A stretch of 64,000 bases of DNA from Taudactylus pleione (taxonomy: Eukaryota; Chordata; Amphibia; Anura; Myobatrachidae). The notes under the pieces were generated by a model. The model saw only the letters and a program-made list of their open reading frames with translations. It was not told where the DNA came from and searched no databases. The stretch spans positions 5,471,501 to 5,535,500 of the forward strand of contig JAUIMM010000088.1 of NCBI GenBank assembly GCA_031769625.1. Reading direction: 5' to 3'. Both the position numbers and the translations under genes were made by a program. Positions 54,752 through 64,000 of this stretch are shown in pieces; positions within the stretch are counted from its first letter, which is position 1, and each line of letters opens with the position of its first letter.

Positions 54752-55815
54752 GGGTACTCAATACCCTGACCGTTTTGATGGTTCTTCTTTATGGGTACAC
54801 CTTTGTGGTTTAAGAAAGTAAAAGTAAAAAAGAGTATGCATCACTGATTCACATGGTAGTGCCTCTACGCTGACTCAAGAAAGTATAGGTTTGCTATAGA
54901 CGTCAGGCTTAAGTGAAAGTAATTGAGACATTTCCCCCAGTGTTGACAGTTGAGGCAGAAAACATCCGTTGCTTGGAGATGGGTACCATTATCTTCTTTG
55001 GTTGAATAATATTGACTTTCTTAATTCCTGCCCTCAGGGAGCAGTTTGCAACTTTAAATGTATATGAGGTCAATGTGAGTAAGTCATTCTCTATAAGTTT
55101 TATTGATCTGGAATTGTTGTTTCTATCCTGCCCTTGTGACTTCAACAAATAGACAATGCCTATATTTAAGTCAGGGCCAACAGTAACAGAAGCTGCTTTT
55201 TACAGAGTCAATAGCACGAAAAACACATTTTCACATTACAGTTGTTTTATTACCGCAATAAAGAATAGTGCTTATTTTGCATGCGTTTCCTTCTCTCTTC
55301 TAATGCTCTGAAGGTCAGCAAGTGATTAGCTAAACTAAATTGTTTTACTAATTGACTTCATTATGAATGCTTAGATCTCTCTCCACCAATAGGTCAGTTT
55401 GTGTGCTAGATTGGAGTAAAATAACTGTAGTGACCAAACAAATGATAATTGGACATTGAGACATAAAGAGAAATATTATATCATATACTATGCACATTTA
55501 TTGTATAGTAGACTTATTAATGGAGGAAGCTACATAGAACATGAAGTATCACAGGGGCAAGGGCAAGCCGGAATAAATGGTGCCCCCCCCTCCTGCTAAC
55601 AGTGCCACAGGCCTAATTACTCCCACAGGTCTAGTGCCTGGCAACCTGGTGGTTTAAGGAGGGATTAATGGTGGGAAGGCCTCATAGAGGGCCTACCTGT
55701 CTGGTCCTCAGCCGCATTTTTACTGTCTAAAACCCACTGCATTAATGCCGGATACTGGACGCACATCTAATACCAGCATAGCTGTTATGGCGTCAGTAAT
55801 CCACTGTGCAACTGG
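54752..55815. other. No gene; fragment of a dispersed repeat at 55590-55720
   Basis: Mostly AT-rich unique sequence. 55590-55720 (AGTGCCTGGCAACCTGGTGG, then GTCTGGTCCTCAGCC) resembles 22150-22360 in block order, so a repeat family is shared with the DIRS nest. Confidence 0.45.
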
Positions 55816-55986
55816 GTGTCTGCTGTCATACTTGCTCCCCAATGCAAAGGATTGACAGTCAATTGTTTGGTTAAACTACTAAAAGTAGTCTTCTTCCTGG
55901 TCCGCTTCTGGGATGAAGATCCACTCACAGCAACAGCAGCAGCAGCAGGTGTAGCATTCAAGGAACCACGGATAGGAGAGGAGTCA

Positions 55987-56577
55987 GGACCTCATTCAGA
56001 GTCGGTCGTTGCGGCCGCTCGGTCGTACGCAGCCGATGTTCGCTAAACTGCGCATGCGTAAAATTCGCAATGCGCGTGCGGAAACTAGCTGTTACGATCG
56101 GAAATATCTCTCTCCTTGAACTTGGCCAGGTCGTTAGTTTGAGTGACAGGATGAGGCGTTTGTGGGTGGTAACAGAGTAAGGTGCTTGTGAACAGGGGAG
56201 TGGAGATCCGAACGCAGGCGTGCCTGACTATGCAAACGGCGTTTTATGGGAGTGCATAATTAACAAAGTAGTGTCATAGCACACGTGACATGGGAGGATT
56301 TTACACTGACTTGATCGTAGAGCTTAAGAGAGGGTATGGTCAACCTTAAGCTCTACGACCAGCTCCGATGGTTCCCGATGGTCTCGATTAGCCCGGGGAT
56401 GACGTGTAATGCGAACAAGAAGGGGGCGTATTTTTAGTCTTACGGCCACATCCTCCCCTTGGTCGTCCAGCTAATGATCCCATCTTAACGACGCAACTTG
56501 CGAGTGCATCATTTGCATATCCGGCCCCTTTTCCCTTACGACCGGGCAGCTGCAACGACCGACTTTGAATGAGGTCC
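55987..56577. mobile_element. GGCCTGATTCAG-family MITE, nested in the hAT relic
   Basis: GGACCTCATTCAGAGTCGG at the left, CGACTTTGAATGAGGTCC at the right, TSD TCA (55984-55986 and 56578-56580). 591 bp. The interior resembles 24295-24893 reversed (GGAGTGGAGATCCGAACGCA). Confidence 0.9.
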
Positions 56578-57455
56578 TCAGTCCTTATGAAATTGGATGC
56601 AGGGCTACTTCCGTTCGCGGATGAGGATGTTGATGATGATACAGGTGTTGGTGGTGGAGATTGCAGGCACTTGGATCCAGATAGAAGGGAGCAGGTAGGT
56701 GACACTGGACTGATTGTTGTTAGGTTTTTTGTAGCCAAAGTTTCTGAGTTTGAAATACCCTTTTCAATTTGATGAATGCGCTGCAAGTGACGTAACAGAG
56801 AGGAGGCTCCTAGATGATTAAGGTCCTTACCTCTACTCACTGTTACATGGATTTGGGTGGAAATAATTCCACACATGAGAAGTGGATTTTTTGGTCCTTT
56901 GCCCAGGCATGGCAATAGTGGAATTTTTCCCACCATGGGCAACATCTGTTGCCTGATTTACAGTTTTAACACAAACATCCTCGGCATCAACATCCCCATC
57001 ATCATCAACATCCTCATCATCCTTGTTGTTATCGCCAACTAAGTAAATATCATCCTCCTGGCGCAATTCCACAGAATTCCACAGAAATACTCGATTTCTA
57101 CGTCAGCATGTTGACTTGTGCTGCTCATCCCCACATTTGCAGAGGGCACACAAATGGTGGAAGGAGGATCCTCTTCAACTACAGTATTAGAAAGGTCAGG
57201 CTCACACATGGCAACTGCAGACACACTTGGACTCTCCTCAGGGATCTGTAACCTTTTGGAGCACACAGTTGGTTCTGGTGTTTTACTCGTCTTAACAATT
57301 TACATTTTTTTATACCTCTCCTATAAGCAGAAGGGCTTAATTCATCACAACTAGAACCACCAGTCAAAAATAAAGGCCAAGGCCTTATCCTTTCTTTGCC
57401 ACTTCGCGTAGTGAATGGCATATTGCAAATTTTTTCTTTCTCTAAAGCTGACTTA

Positions 57456-57908
57456 GGCCCTGATTCAGATCCGCTCGCAAAAAGTGAGCGCTCGCTCTGA
57501 ATCAGGACGGCCACTTTTTTTTTAGCCGGCCTCCTGGCCGCTTGCTAAGCTGTGGGTGATCACCCACACCTTTAGCGAGCGGCCGGGTGATGGTCACGAT
57601 GGTTTCGACCCTCGCGACCATCAGGCTTGCAACGAGACCCTTGTGGACGGGTCTCATCTGCCGCAAGCCCCAGTGAGCTTCTGGCTGTAATCCTTTAGGA
57701 ACGCCTCCATTTGTCCAGCCACCCCCCCTTCCACCCTACAAAACGGGGCGAGCTGTCGATCAACATCGACAGCCGTCCCGTTTGTAGTGAGCCCCGGAGC
57801 AAGTGAATTTCTCACTTGCTCCAGGACTTGCACACGCGCATTGCGCACGCCCCATCATCGACCCGCTTGCGAGCACACAGCGCTTGCGAGCGGGTCTGAA
57901 TCAGGCCC
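57456..57908. mobile_element. GGCCTGATTCAG-family MITE, nested in the hAT relic
   Basis: GGCCCTGATTCAGATCCGC at the left, GCGGGTCTGAATCAGGCCC at the right, TSD TTA (57453-57455 and 57909-57911). 453 bp. Inner hairpin GTGGGTGATCACCCAC near 57552. Confidence 0.92.
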
Positions 57909-58821
57909 TTAGCTTTAGATTTTTTTTCTTTAACAGGGTAAAAATTGATTTTACATGGCAAGCCCTAGGGGATCGGCCTTCATAGATGACGTTGACGGCC
58001 TTGCATCGTCATCATGACTGCTGCCGGCAGCTACAAGACTGGTATGTGGTTCCTGCTCTCCTGTCATGTGACTGTCCTCCATACTCACTGCGGTCTTGCA
58101 GCAGTGTCACCAAAGCAATTATAGCGCATCGAAGTTGTGGCTAACGCACATAACCACACAAAAATAAAAATATATTTTTAAAACTGGGGAAGAGCACCCC
58201 TGAACGAAGCAGCAGCCCCTTGATAAATGACACAGGCAGCACCCCTGTGCAGCTACATTGCTGATAAGTGTAGCTAACGCGCACACACACACACACACAC
58301 ACACAAAAAAAACACTTTTTATTTAAATTTTTCACACTGGGGGTCAAGAGCACCCCTGATGGACAGAACACCCCCTGGACAACACAGCAGCACCCCTTTA
58401 TGGACTGCAGTGACACAGGAGCCACTGAAGCCCCCCTTTTCTGTCTGCAACGCAGTTCCTATAGAGTATAGAAATCACAGCCCTTATGGACAACAGCACA
58501 GCACTGCCCAGCCAGCCCCTATGGACAACAGCAGCCAACCCCTATGGACAGCAGCTAGCGCCTATGCACAGCAACAGTACAGCCGCACAGCCCCTCCCTT
58601 GTGTCATCTTCACTCTCCACAGTCAGAATGAAAATGGCGGCAATCGCGGGTAACCTTTATACAATCCAAAACCCACCAGAATCCGACAGCAGGATGATGA
58701 CGTTTTGCCTAGCTTTGAGATCTGAGTCAGGCGGTAAAACCCAAGCTGGTCTTGGATACGACTCGGATCTGCAAAATTTGGGTGGGTTCGGTTCTCTGAG
58801 AACCGAACTCACTCATCTCTA

Positions 58822-59300
58822 GGTTCAAGGCTTCTCACTGCAACAGTGAATCAACATTACTACAAAAATGTTCTAGCAACTTTGCTGGAAAGAATCAAAA
58901 GAAAGTGGCCAGGGTTGTGGAAAAATGGTCTCATCCTCCATCAGGACAACTAACCCTCTGTGTAGCAGTTTTTGGCCGAGAAACAGATTGCAGTGCTAGA
59001 ACACCCTCCATACTCGCCAGACCTAGCACCATGTGACTTCTTTCTTTTCCCTAAAGTCCAATCTGTACTCAAGGGAACCCTTTGTGCATCAGTTACTAAG
59101 GTAAAGACGAAAACGACGGAGCTGTTGAGACAGCTGACAGATCCAGTAATGAGCTACAGCATGACTTTGATCAATGGAAAATAAGAAGGCTGCAGTGTGT
59201 GGAAGAAGGGAAGTACATAGAAAGGGAAATAAAGTAAAAATGTATTTAATAAAATTAAACATTAATTAAATCACTATTGTTTTTTAATAGCCACACCTCA
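58822..59300 (+). pseudogene. mariner relic 2, 3' half
   Basis: It matches the 15300-15540 part of mariner 1 (ACTACAAAAATGTTCTAGCA). It encodes the second catalytic region (LILHQDN, then a stop) and the third, PPYSPDLAPCDFFLFPK, at about 59000-59055, then VKTKTTELLRQLTD to a stop at 59182. The right TIR ends at 59300 (TTTAATAGCCACACCTCA), followed by TA. The 5' half is missing where the hAT relic begins at 58821. Confidence 0.88.
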
Positions 59301-59302
59301 TA

Positions 59303-59895
59303 TCTGCATGGGTGTTTGCATCCCTTTGGCATCACCAATTGTCAGTGCAGACGATGCACTGACCGTAATTACAGGGATCAGCATACACCCATCCTGGTCT
59401 AATACCTGGGGGCGAGGTGTGGCAGGGTGGTGCAGCAATGGCGCAGTGGGCGATCCAATCCAGCGCAGCCTTGTCAACAGTTGGCTCCCAGGAAGAGGAA
59501 GGTGAGTGGTCTGTGTCAGAGGCGTGGCTATGTGTGGGGCATGGCTATGTCACGCAGATCTCTCATGCAAGACCCTGTGCACGCCTATGCTCATCAGCTA
59601 TTTTGGATATATCAGGAGACTAATGTGGGAAAATAAATATTTCAATGTTAAGATTTACAGCAGTAAAAATAGTATTATATATGAAAAATCCAAAACATTA
59701 ATTTATGGCTTTTTTTTTTTACATTTTCTTTCTTTACTTTTAGCTATAAATCAATTTTTCCACCCCATGATTCTCCCAGACTGTACACATAAAAAAAAAA
59801 TCACATTCACCTATACATTTGCATCAATGCCATATTTACATTGTCATGTATCATTTTGCACCATGATTAATTTATCTTACCGAGTGAATGCACAC
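59303..59895. other. No recognised feature
   Basis: Intergenic sequence, no exon, RNA gene or defined repeat. Confidence 0.5.
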
Positions 59896-59898
59896 ATA

Positions 59899-60436
59899 GG
59901 ACCTCATTCAGACCCGGTCGCAAGCGCTGAGCACTCGCAACCGGGTCGATGTTAAGGCCCTGCGCACGTGCAGCGGCCGCACTGCGCTTGCGCAAGCCCC
60001 GGAGCGAGAGAGAAACTCTCTCGCTCCGGAGCTCACTACAAAAGGGCCGGCTGTTGATGTTGATCGACAGCTCGGCCCGTTTTGTAGGCGGGATGGAGGG
60101 GTGGCTACACAAACGGAGGCGTTCGCAAGCGAACATCTGCCGTTTTGTGGGTGGCAACACTGACATCAGCAGTGATGTCAGTGGGGAGCTTCCTGCTCGA
60201 TCAGAGCAGGAAGCTCCCTGGGGCATGCGGATGCAGAGACCCAACCTTAGGGTCTCGTCGCAAGCCCCGATGGTCGCGATGGTCTTGACCATCGCGACCA
60301 TCAACCTGGTCGGTCGGTAAGCTGTGGGTGGTAACCCACAGCTTAGCTAGCGACCAGGAGGCCGCACTAAAAAAGAAGTGGCCGCCCTCATTCAGAGAGA
60401 GCGATCGCTTCTTGTGACCACCTCTGAATGAGGGCC
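59899..60436. mobile_element. GGCCTGATTCAG-family MITE
   Basis: GGACCTCATTCAGACC at the left, CTCTGAATGAGGGCC at the right, TSD ATA (59896-59898 and 60437-60439). 538 bp. Inner palindromes GAGCGAGAGAGAAACTCTCTC and GACATCAGCAGTGATGTC. Confidence 0.92.
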
Positions 60437-60439
60437 ATA

Positions 60440-61828
60440 TTTCCTAGATAGATATTTAAAACTACGTAAAGGGGATGAAAGCTCTCAGATGCACTGAATT
60501 GGATGTGAGCATCACATGATCAGTTCCCACACTACCTGGATCCAGGCCTCTGCATGGGCCCGGAAATATAGGGGACACGTAACCACGCTCCTCTACGATG
60601 CTGCGATCAAGGTCCCCAATGCTCACCATAGTAGTAGTAGTATAAGAGGAGGGGATGCTGCTGTCACATCCCCCAGCACCAGGGCCTGCCCAAAATCTTG
60701 TTGGAACTGCTTCCTCTATCCTGGGACACCCTCTTTGGTCTGGTATTTCATACATCTGCCAAATTCCCGTTCTTATAGCCATAATGCTTTTACTACTGTA
60801 TACTGTATGTTGTGCTTTTCTGCTATATAATTCAAAGTAATGATTTGTTTTACAATGCGCTGCTTTATTTTAGGGTATGATTAGAGGAGGATTGGGCTAT
60901 GGCACATCAACACCCTAGTTATATTACATCCTGAAATTTATGTAAATGGTTTGTTGTAAGCTTTGTCCTAATACGCTACACATTGCACATTTTATTTCGG
61001 TCAAGTTTAGCCTGTCAAGAAATGCAGCTGTTTTCTTTAATCCTATTTTTACACTGTTCTATTGTTTTTATTCCTGATTCTTCTATCAAACCACAATATC
61101 TCCTGCATCTGATAAACTGATACAACACATAACGCAGATGTCTGGCATGAAAACAGAGATCTAGATACATAGAAAGCTGACAGTAGCTACCTGTCAGCCA
61201 GAGAGGTTTGTGGTGTTCTCTCTCTCATCTCCTCTTGAAGAATAAATTACCAAACTGGCACGTACAGGTTCATTGCTCAAATATATTCAAGCTAATTTAT
61301 ACTGCATATGCAAAGTAGCAATTAATATATGCAAGTAGAAATGTATTCCTACTGGGGAACTTATCCCCTGAAGGAAAAGCACAATAATTCTCTAGGGGGG
61401 CAGAGAAGAGATTCATATGGATTAAAGTTTTAGAAGATACTGTTGGGAATAGAAGGTATAGAAATACAGTGAGTGGTATAAGAAGTGGTATAGGTGCTCC
61501 CCTGTATGCCCATGCAATGCCATCTGACAAAATAGTTATAATATTTATGTATTGAGGTCACTTAAGGTGTTATTACCCATTGACAAAGATGGATGCTGCA
61601 CTTTTGTATCTATTTAGCAAAGTAGCTGTGATAAAACAGTCAATGTTACAGGTCCTTGTAATAATATATGCACAAAAAATGATTATGCTCCAAACCGAGG
61701 TAGATTTGATTTCATGTTGCATTTACTTAGAAACATAGAAGGGGGGTGAGTGCGTTGCGGGAGTACATTAACGCCATGTTAACGGAAATGCAGCTAATGC
61801 AGGCAACAGAAAGGTGACATGTACTTGT
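60440..61828. other. No recognised feature
   Basis: AT-rich intergenic sequence, a short (AGT)n at 60631-60642. No exon, RNA gene or defined repeat. Confidence 0.5.
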
Positions 61829-61836
61829 TATAAGGT

Positions 61837-62237
61837 CAGGGGCGTATCTATATCTATAATGGGTGCAGGGTGTGCGAGGAACATGGGCCCCTAGGTCCAG
61901 GGGGGTCCGCACCGCCCACACTGCACCCATAGTATTACTTACCTCTCAGGAGTCCCATGTCGGTTCGGGGTCCGGTGCGGTAAAAATGACTGGAAAATGA
62001 CAGCCACGGCCATTTTGCCATCGTTTGCGCATGCGCAGTACAGGGAAATGGCCGACGCGCCCATTTTCCCGGTGACCAGTGCAAACTCTATAGACTCTGG
62101 GCGCACTCTAGTGCCCAGAGTCTATAACTCCGGTGCTGGCCGCGCACAGCTCAGTGCGCTGCCGGCAGCTGGATAGAGAGGAGGGGGCCCATGTCAGAGA
62201 CTGGACATGGGCCCCCTCCTTTCTAGAAATGCCCCTG
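61837..62237. mobile_element. hAT-type MITE, TIR CAGGGGCGTATCTA
   Basis: CAGGGGCGTATCTATA at the left, TCTAGAAATGCCCCTG at the right. Flanking octamers TATAAGGT and CATTAGGT agree at 6 of 8 positions, an aged TSD. 401 bp; inner palindrome around GGGCCCATGTC and GACATGGGCCC. Confidence 0.8.
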
Positions 62238-62245
62238 CATTAGGT

Positions 62246-63180
62246 GTAAATCTTGCAGAGGGAAAAAAAACACTAATGATGATGATGATAACAACTGGCA
62301 AGCCGCTTCTGATTGGCTGAATGTCTCTTGATCAATCCCACTGATACTAAAGTATTGATACATGTGGCAGCTGCGATCAATTGACATCATTTTAAATTTA
62401 ATTTCACTTAATTAGTCCTTTTATTGTATTAAACATTATCTGTTAGAAGCAACAAAACTGTTGCAGTTAGCCAGCAGAAGTGTGCACTTGCAGGCTGGGG
62501 CAGGAGCTCTTGGGGTGAGGATGAGTTGGATATTCATATGCATCCAAAAATTAAGCTCTAAAGAGTTACCCCTAAGGAATAGACCATTTACTGTATGTCT
62601 ACATGGCTGAAGCGTCCGCACAATAAGCATCTAGCTCTGCCTCAGTAGCATATGCGCCAAGTTTACGTCGGAATTACATCAGATATACTTATACACAACC
62701 ACATCATTGGCACATGATTTTATTTTTTTTTACATTTGTTCTGAGTTAGCCAAAGCTAAGCGAACTGGGATCCCTGCTGACCCAGTGCTGCACACTGGTG
62801 ATTGCTATTTTGAACCCTGGCACAGAGACGCTATATCGCCCATATAGGGGAAATTGATACAAGCTACAACCGTGATTCCACAGCGTGTACTGTCAAGCAG
62901 AGGAGAGCAAACCCTTCCAGGTGGACAGTGACTGCAGCAATCTCCCGCAGTGGATATGGGGTCTCATATGTGGACATCTCAGTGCACTGCCTCTGCCTGT
63001 TCTCTGTAATTGCCAGTAAGTGTGTGCACTTGGGTCAAATTGAGCCATCCAGAGGAAAAAGAACATTCTAAATACACTGTTTGACCAGCCTGGAGCAAAA
63101 GGGGGATATGATTGATTCTCCCTTATTCTGAACTGTGATATAGGTGTGGACACAGTGAACTATTTTATTGGTACTAGTTA
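62246..63180. other. No recognised feature
   Basis: Intergenic sequence; short (GAT)n at 62276-62290. No exon or RNA gene. Confidence 0.5.
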
Positions 63181-63204
63181 AAAGCCCGTCAAAGTAACGC
63201 GAAA

Positions 63205-63635
63205 AGTTCCGTTTGAGCTCTGAAAGGGGTCACTGTTTGGTCATTTCTGCTCGGCAGCTCGGGGGGCTGTGAGTCGAAATGTTAGCACTGGCGGCCGTGC
63301 GCGCCTGAATGAAACAACAACTGAATTGCTCAGTCGGGTGCCATCTCGTGGCCGCCGGCGCGCAACACACTTGAATTCCCCCCATGGAGGTGAGGAGCAG
63401 CGTTAGCCTAAAAATTGTCGCGGACACAAAGTCCCGTTTGAGCCCTGAAAGGGGTAACTTTTCGGTCATTTCTGCTTGCCAGCTTGGTGGGGCTGTGAGT
63501 AGTAATGTCAACACCATCGGGTGTGTGCTCTCGAACGGAGCAACAATTGAAGAGCACCGTCGGGCACCATCTAGTGGCCGCCGGTGTGCAACACACTTGA
63601 ATTCCCCCTTAGAGGTGAGGAGCAGCATTAACCTT
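63205..63635 (+). repeat. Tandem duplication, about 225-bp unit, two copies
   Basis: CCGTTTGAGCTCTGAAAGGG at 63209 recurs as CCGTTTGAGCCCTGAAAGGG at 63434. Both copies contain TTTCTGCTYGGCAGCT-type, GCACCATCTAGTGGCCGCCG-type and CAACACACTTGAATTCCCCC blocks. Diverged by point changes; family unknown. Confidence 0.8.

Positions 63636-63675
<40 letters not shown>
63636..63675. repeat. (TA)n microsatellite
   Basis: Almost pure TA dinucleotides directly after the 225-bp duplication. Confidence 0.9.
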
Positions 63676-63678
<3 letters not shown>

Positions 63679-63917
63679 TATATAGGTGTGCCTCTGGACA
63701 TTCAAAGTTTATTATTAGAATACTATATTTCTACATATGATCCACCTCCTCAGGATTTTTTTAATAACAAATCTATTGATATGATAAATATTTAGTTGAG
63801 ATATCTTATTATTATCTTGTTTTATAGCAACTGGTTGCTTAATGTATAATAAATACTTTTAATATTTAAACATGTTCTATGACATTGTTTCTATACCAGT
63901 TTTTACTTGTGAACATT

Positions 63918-64000
63918 GGGCCTGATTCAAACACACTCGCAAGCGCATAGCGCTCACAAGCAGGTCGATGGTGGGTCAGTGCGCACACGCGAGCCCCAGA
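63918..64000. mobile_element. GGCCTGATTCAG-family MITE, cut by the window end
   Basis: GGGCCTGATTCAAACACACT followed by CTCGCAAGCGC and GGTCGATGGT, the usual left end of the family. Confidence 0.8.

Larger units (their letters stand above)
55816..57960 (-). pseudogene. hAT transposase relic (N-terminal half, ZBED type)
   Basis: On the minus strand: SALEKEKICNMPFTTRSGKER (57450-57390), SPSVSAVAMCEPDLSNT (about 57230), then an acidic stretch, MPGQRTKKSTSHVWNYFHPN (56910-56850), the finger region with SRGKDLNHLGASSLLRHLQR (56840-56780), and the Ser/Pro-rich linker. After the MITE at 55987 it continues with SPIRGS and TTFSSLTKQL to 55816. The CxxC of the BED finger is damaged. Multiple frameshifts. 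Matches residues about 60-430 of the intact transposase at moderate similarity, so it is a related but older lineage. Confidence 0.85.
55816..58821 (-). mobile_element. Diverged hAT relic, antisense, with two nested MITEs
   Basis: The 5' end at 58821 reads TAGAGATGAGTGAGTTCGG on the minus strand, close to TAGGGGTGAGCGGGTTCGG of the intact element, followed by GAGGCAAAACGTCA-type, ATCCAAAAC-inverse and TTATA-like promoter blocks (58650-58760). A leader with CCCCTATGGACA and CACCCC repeats (58170-58600) lies in the place of the minisatellite leader. Coding relics run from 57960 down to 55816. The 3' half of the gene and the 3' TIR are missing. Confidence 0.85.

Overview
The window is eukaryotic, very probably vertebrate and most likely an anuran amphibian with a large, repeat-rich genome. 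This is inferred from the repeat mix: ZBED-type hAT, mariner and Tc1-like relics, a DIRS tyrosine-recombinase retrotransposon, a Gypsy relic, a tRNA-derived SINE, and many palindromic MITEs, including a family carrying a CAACCAATCAGATTCT core. I found no host protein-coding exon, rRNA or functional tRNA. The window is essentially a stack of nested mobile elements in AT-rich intergenic DNA.

Layout. 1-968: antisense LTR fragment with a 49-bp tandem array. 1965-6651: MITEs, a relic hAT end, a SINE and an element with telomere-like motifs. 6831-10359: internally deleted hAT copy with a perfect 8-bp target-site duplication (TSD). 11266-15600: more MITEs and a mariner relic with two nested MITEs. 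15600-31035: a Tc1-like relic split in two by a 14.5-kb composite. That composite has DIRS-type ends at 16301 and 30848 and contains a reversed Gypsy relic, a complete-ended mariner, and, inside the mariner, a 3.3-kb long-inverted-repeat element that itself carries two MITEs. 31434-34407: a TIR element and a solo LTR with the same 49-bp array as the left edge.

34692-46366 is the centrepiece: an 11,675-bp hAT transposon with a perfect 8-bp TSD (GTGATAAT). It has a hairpin-rich 5' end, a TATA box, about 46 copies of a 160-bp repeat, and an uninterrupted 1038-codon ZBED-type transposase gene. 47565-64000: further MITEs, a second SINE split by a MITE, a diverged reversed hAT relic, a mariner 3' half, and a short tandem duplication.

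How the parts relate. The intact hAT is the only plausible autonomous element. Its deleted relative at 6831 and the small hAT-type MITE at 48905 have related ends and could be its substrates. The recurring motif GATCCAAAAC lies three times in the 3' subterminal region and once, inverted, directly against the TATA box, which suggests that transposase binding could also control its own promoter. The other elements are decayed or non-autonomous.
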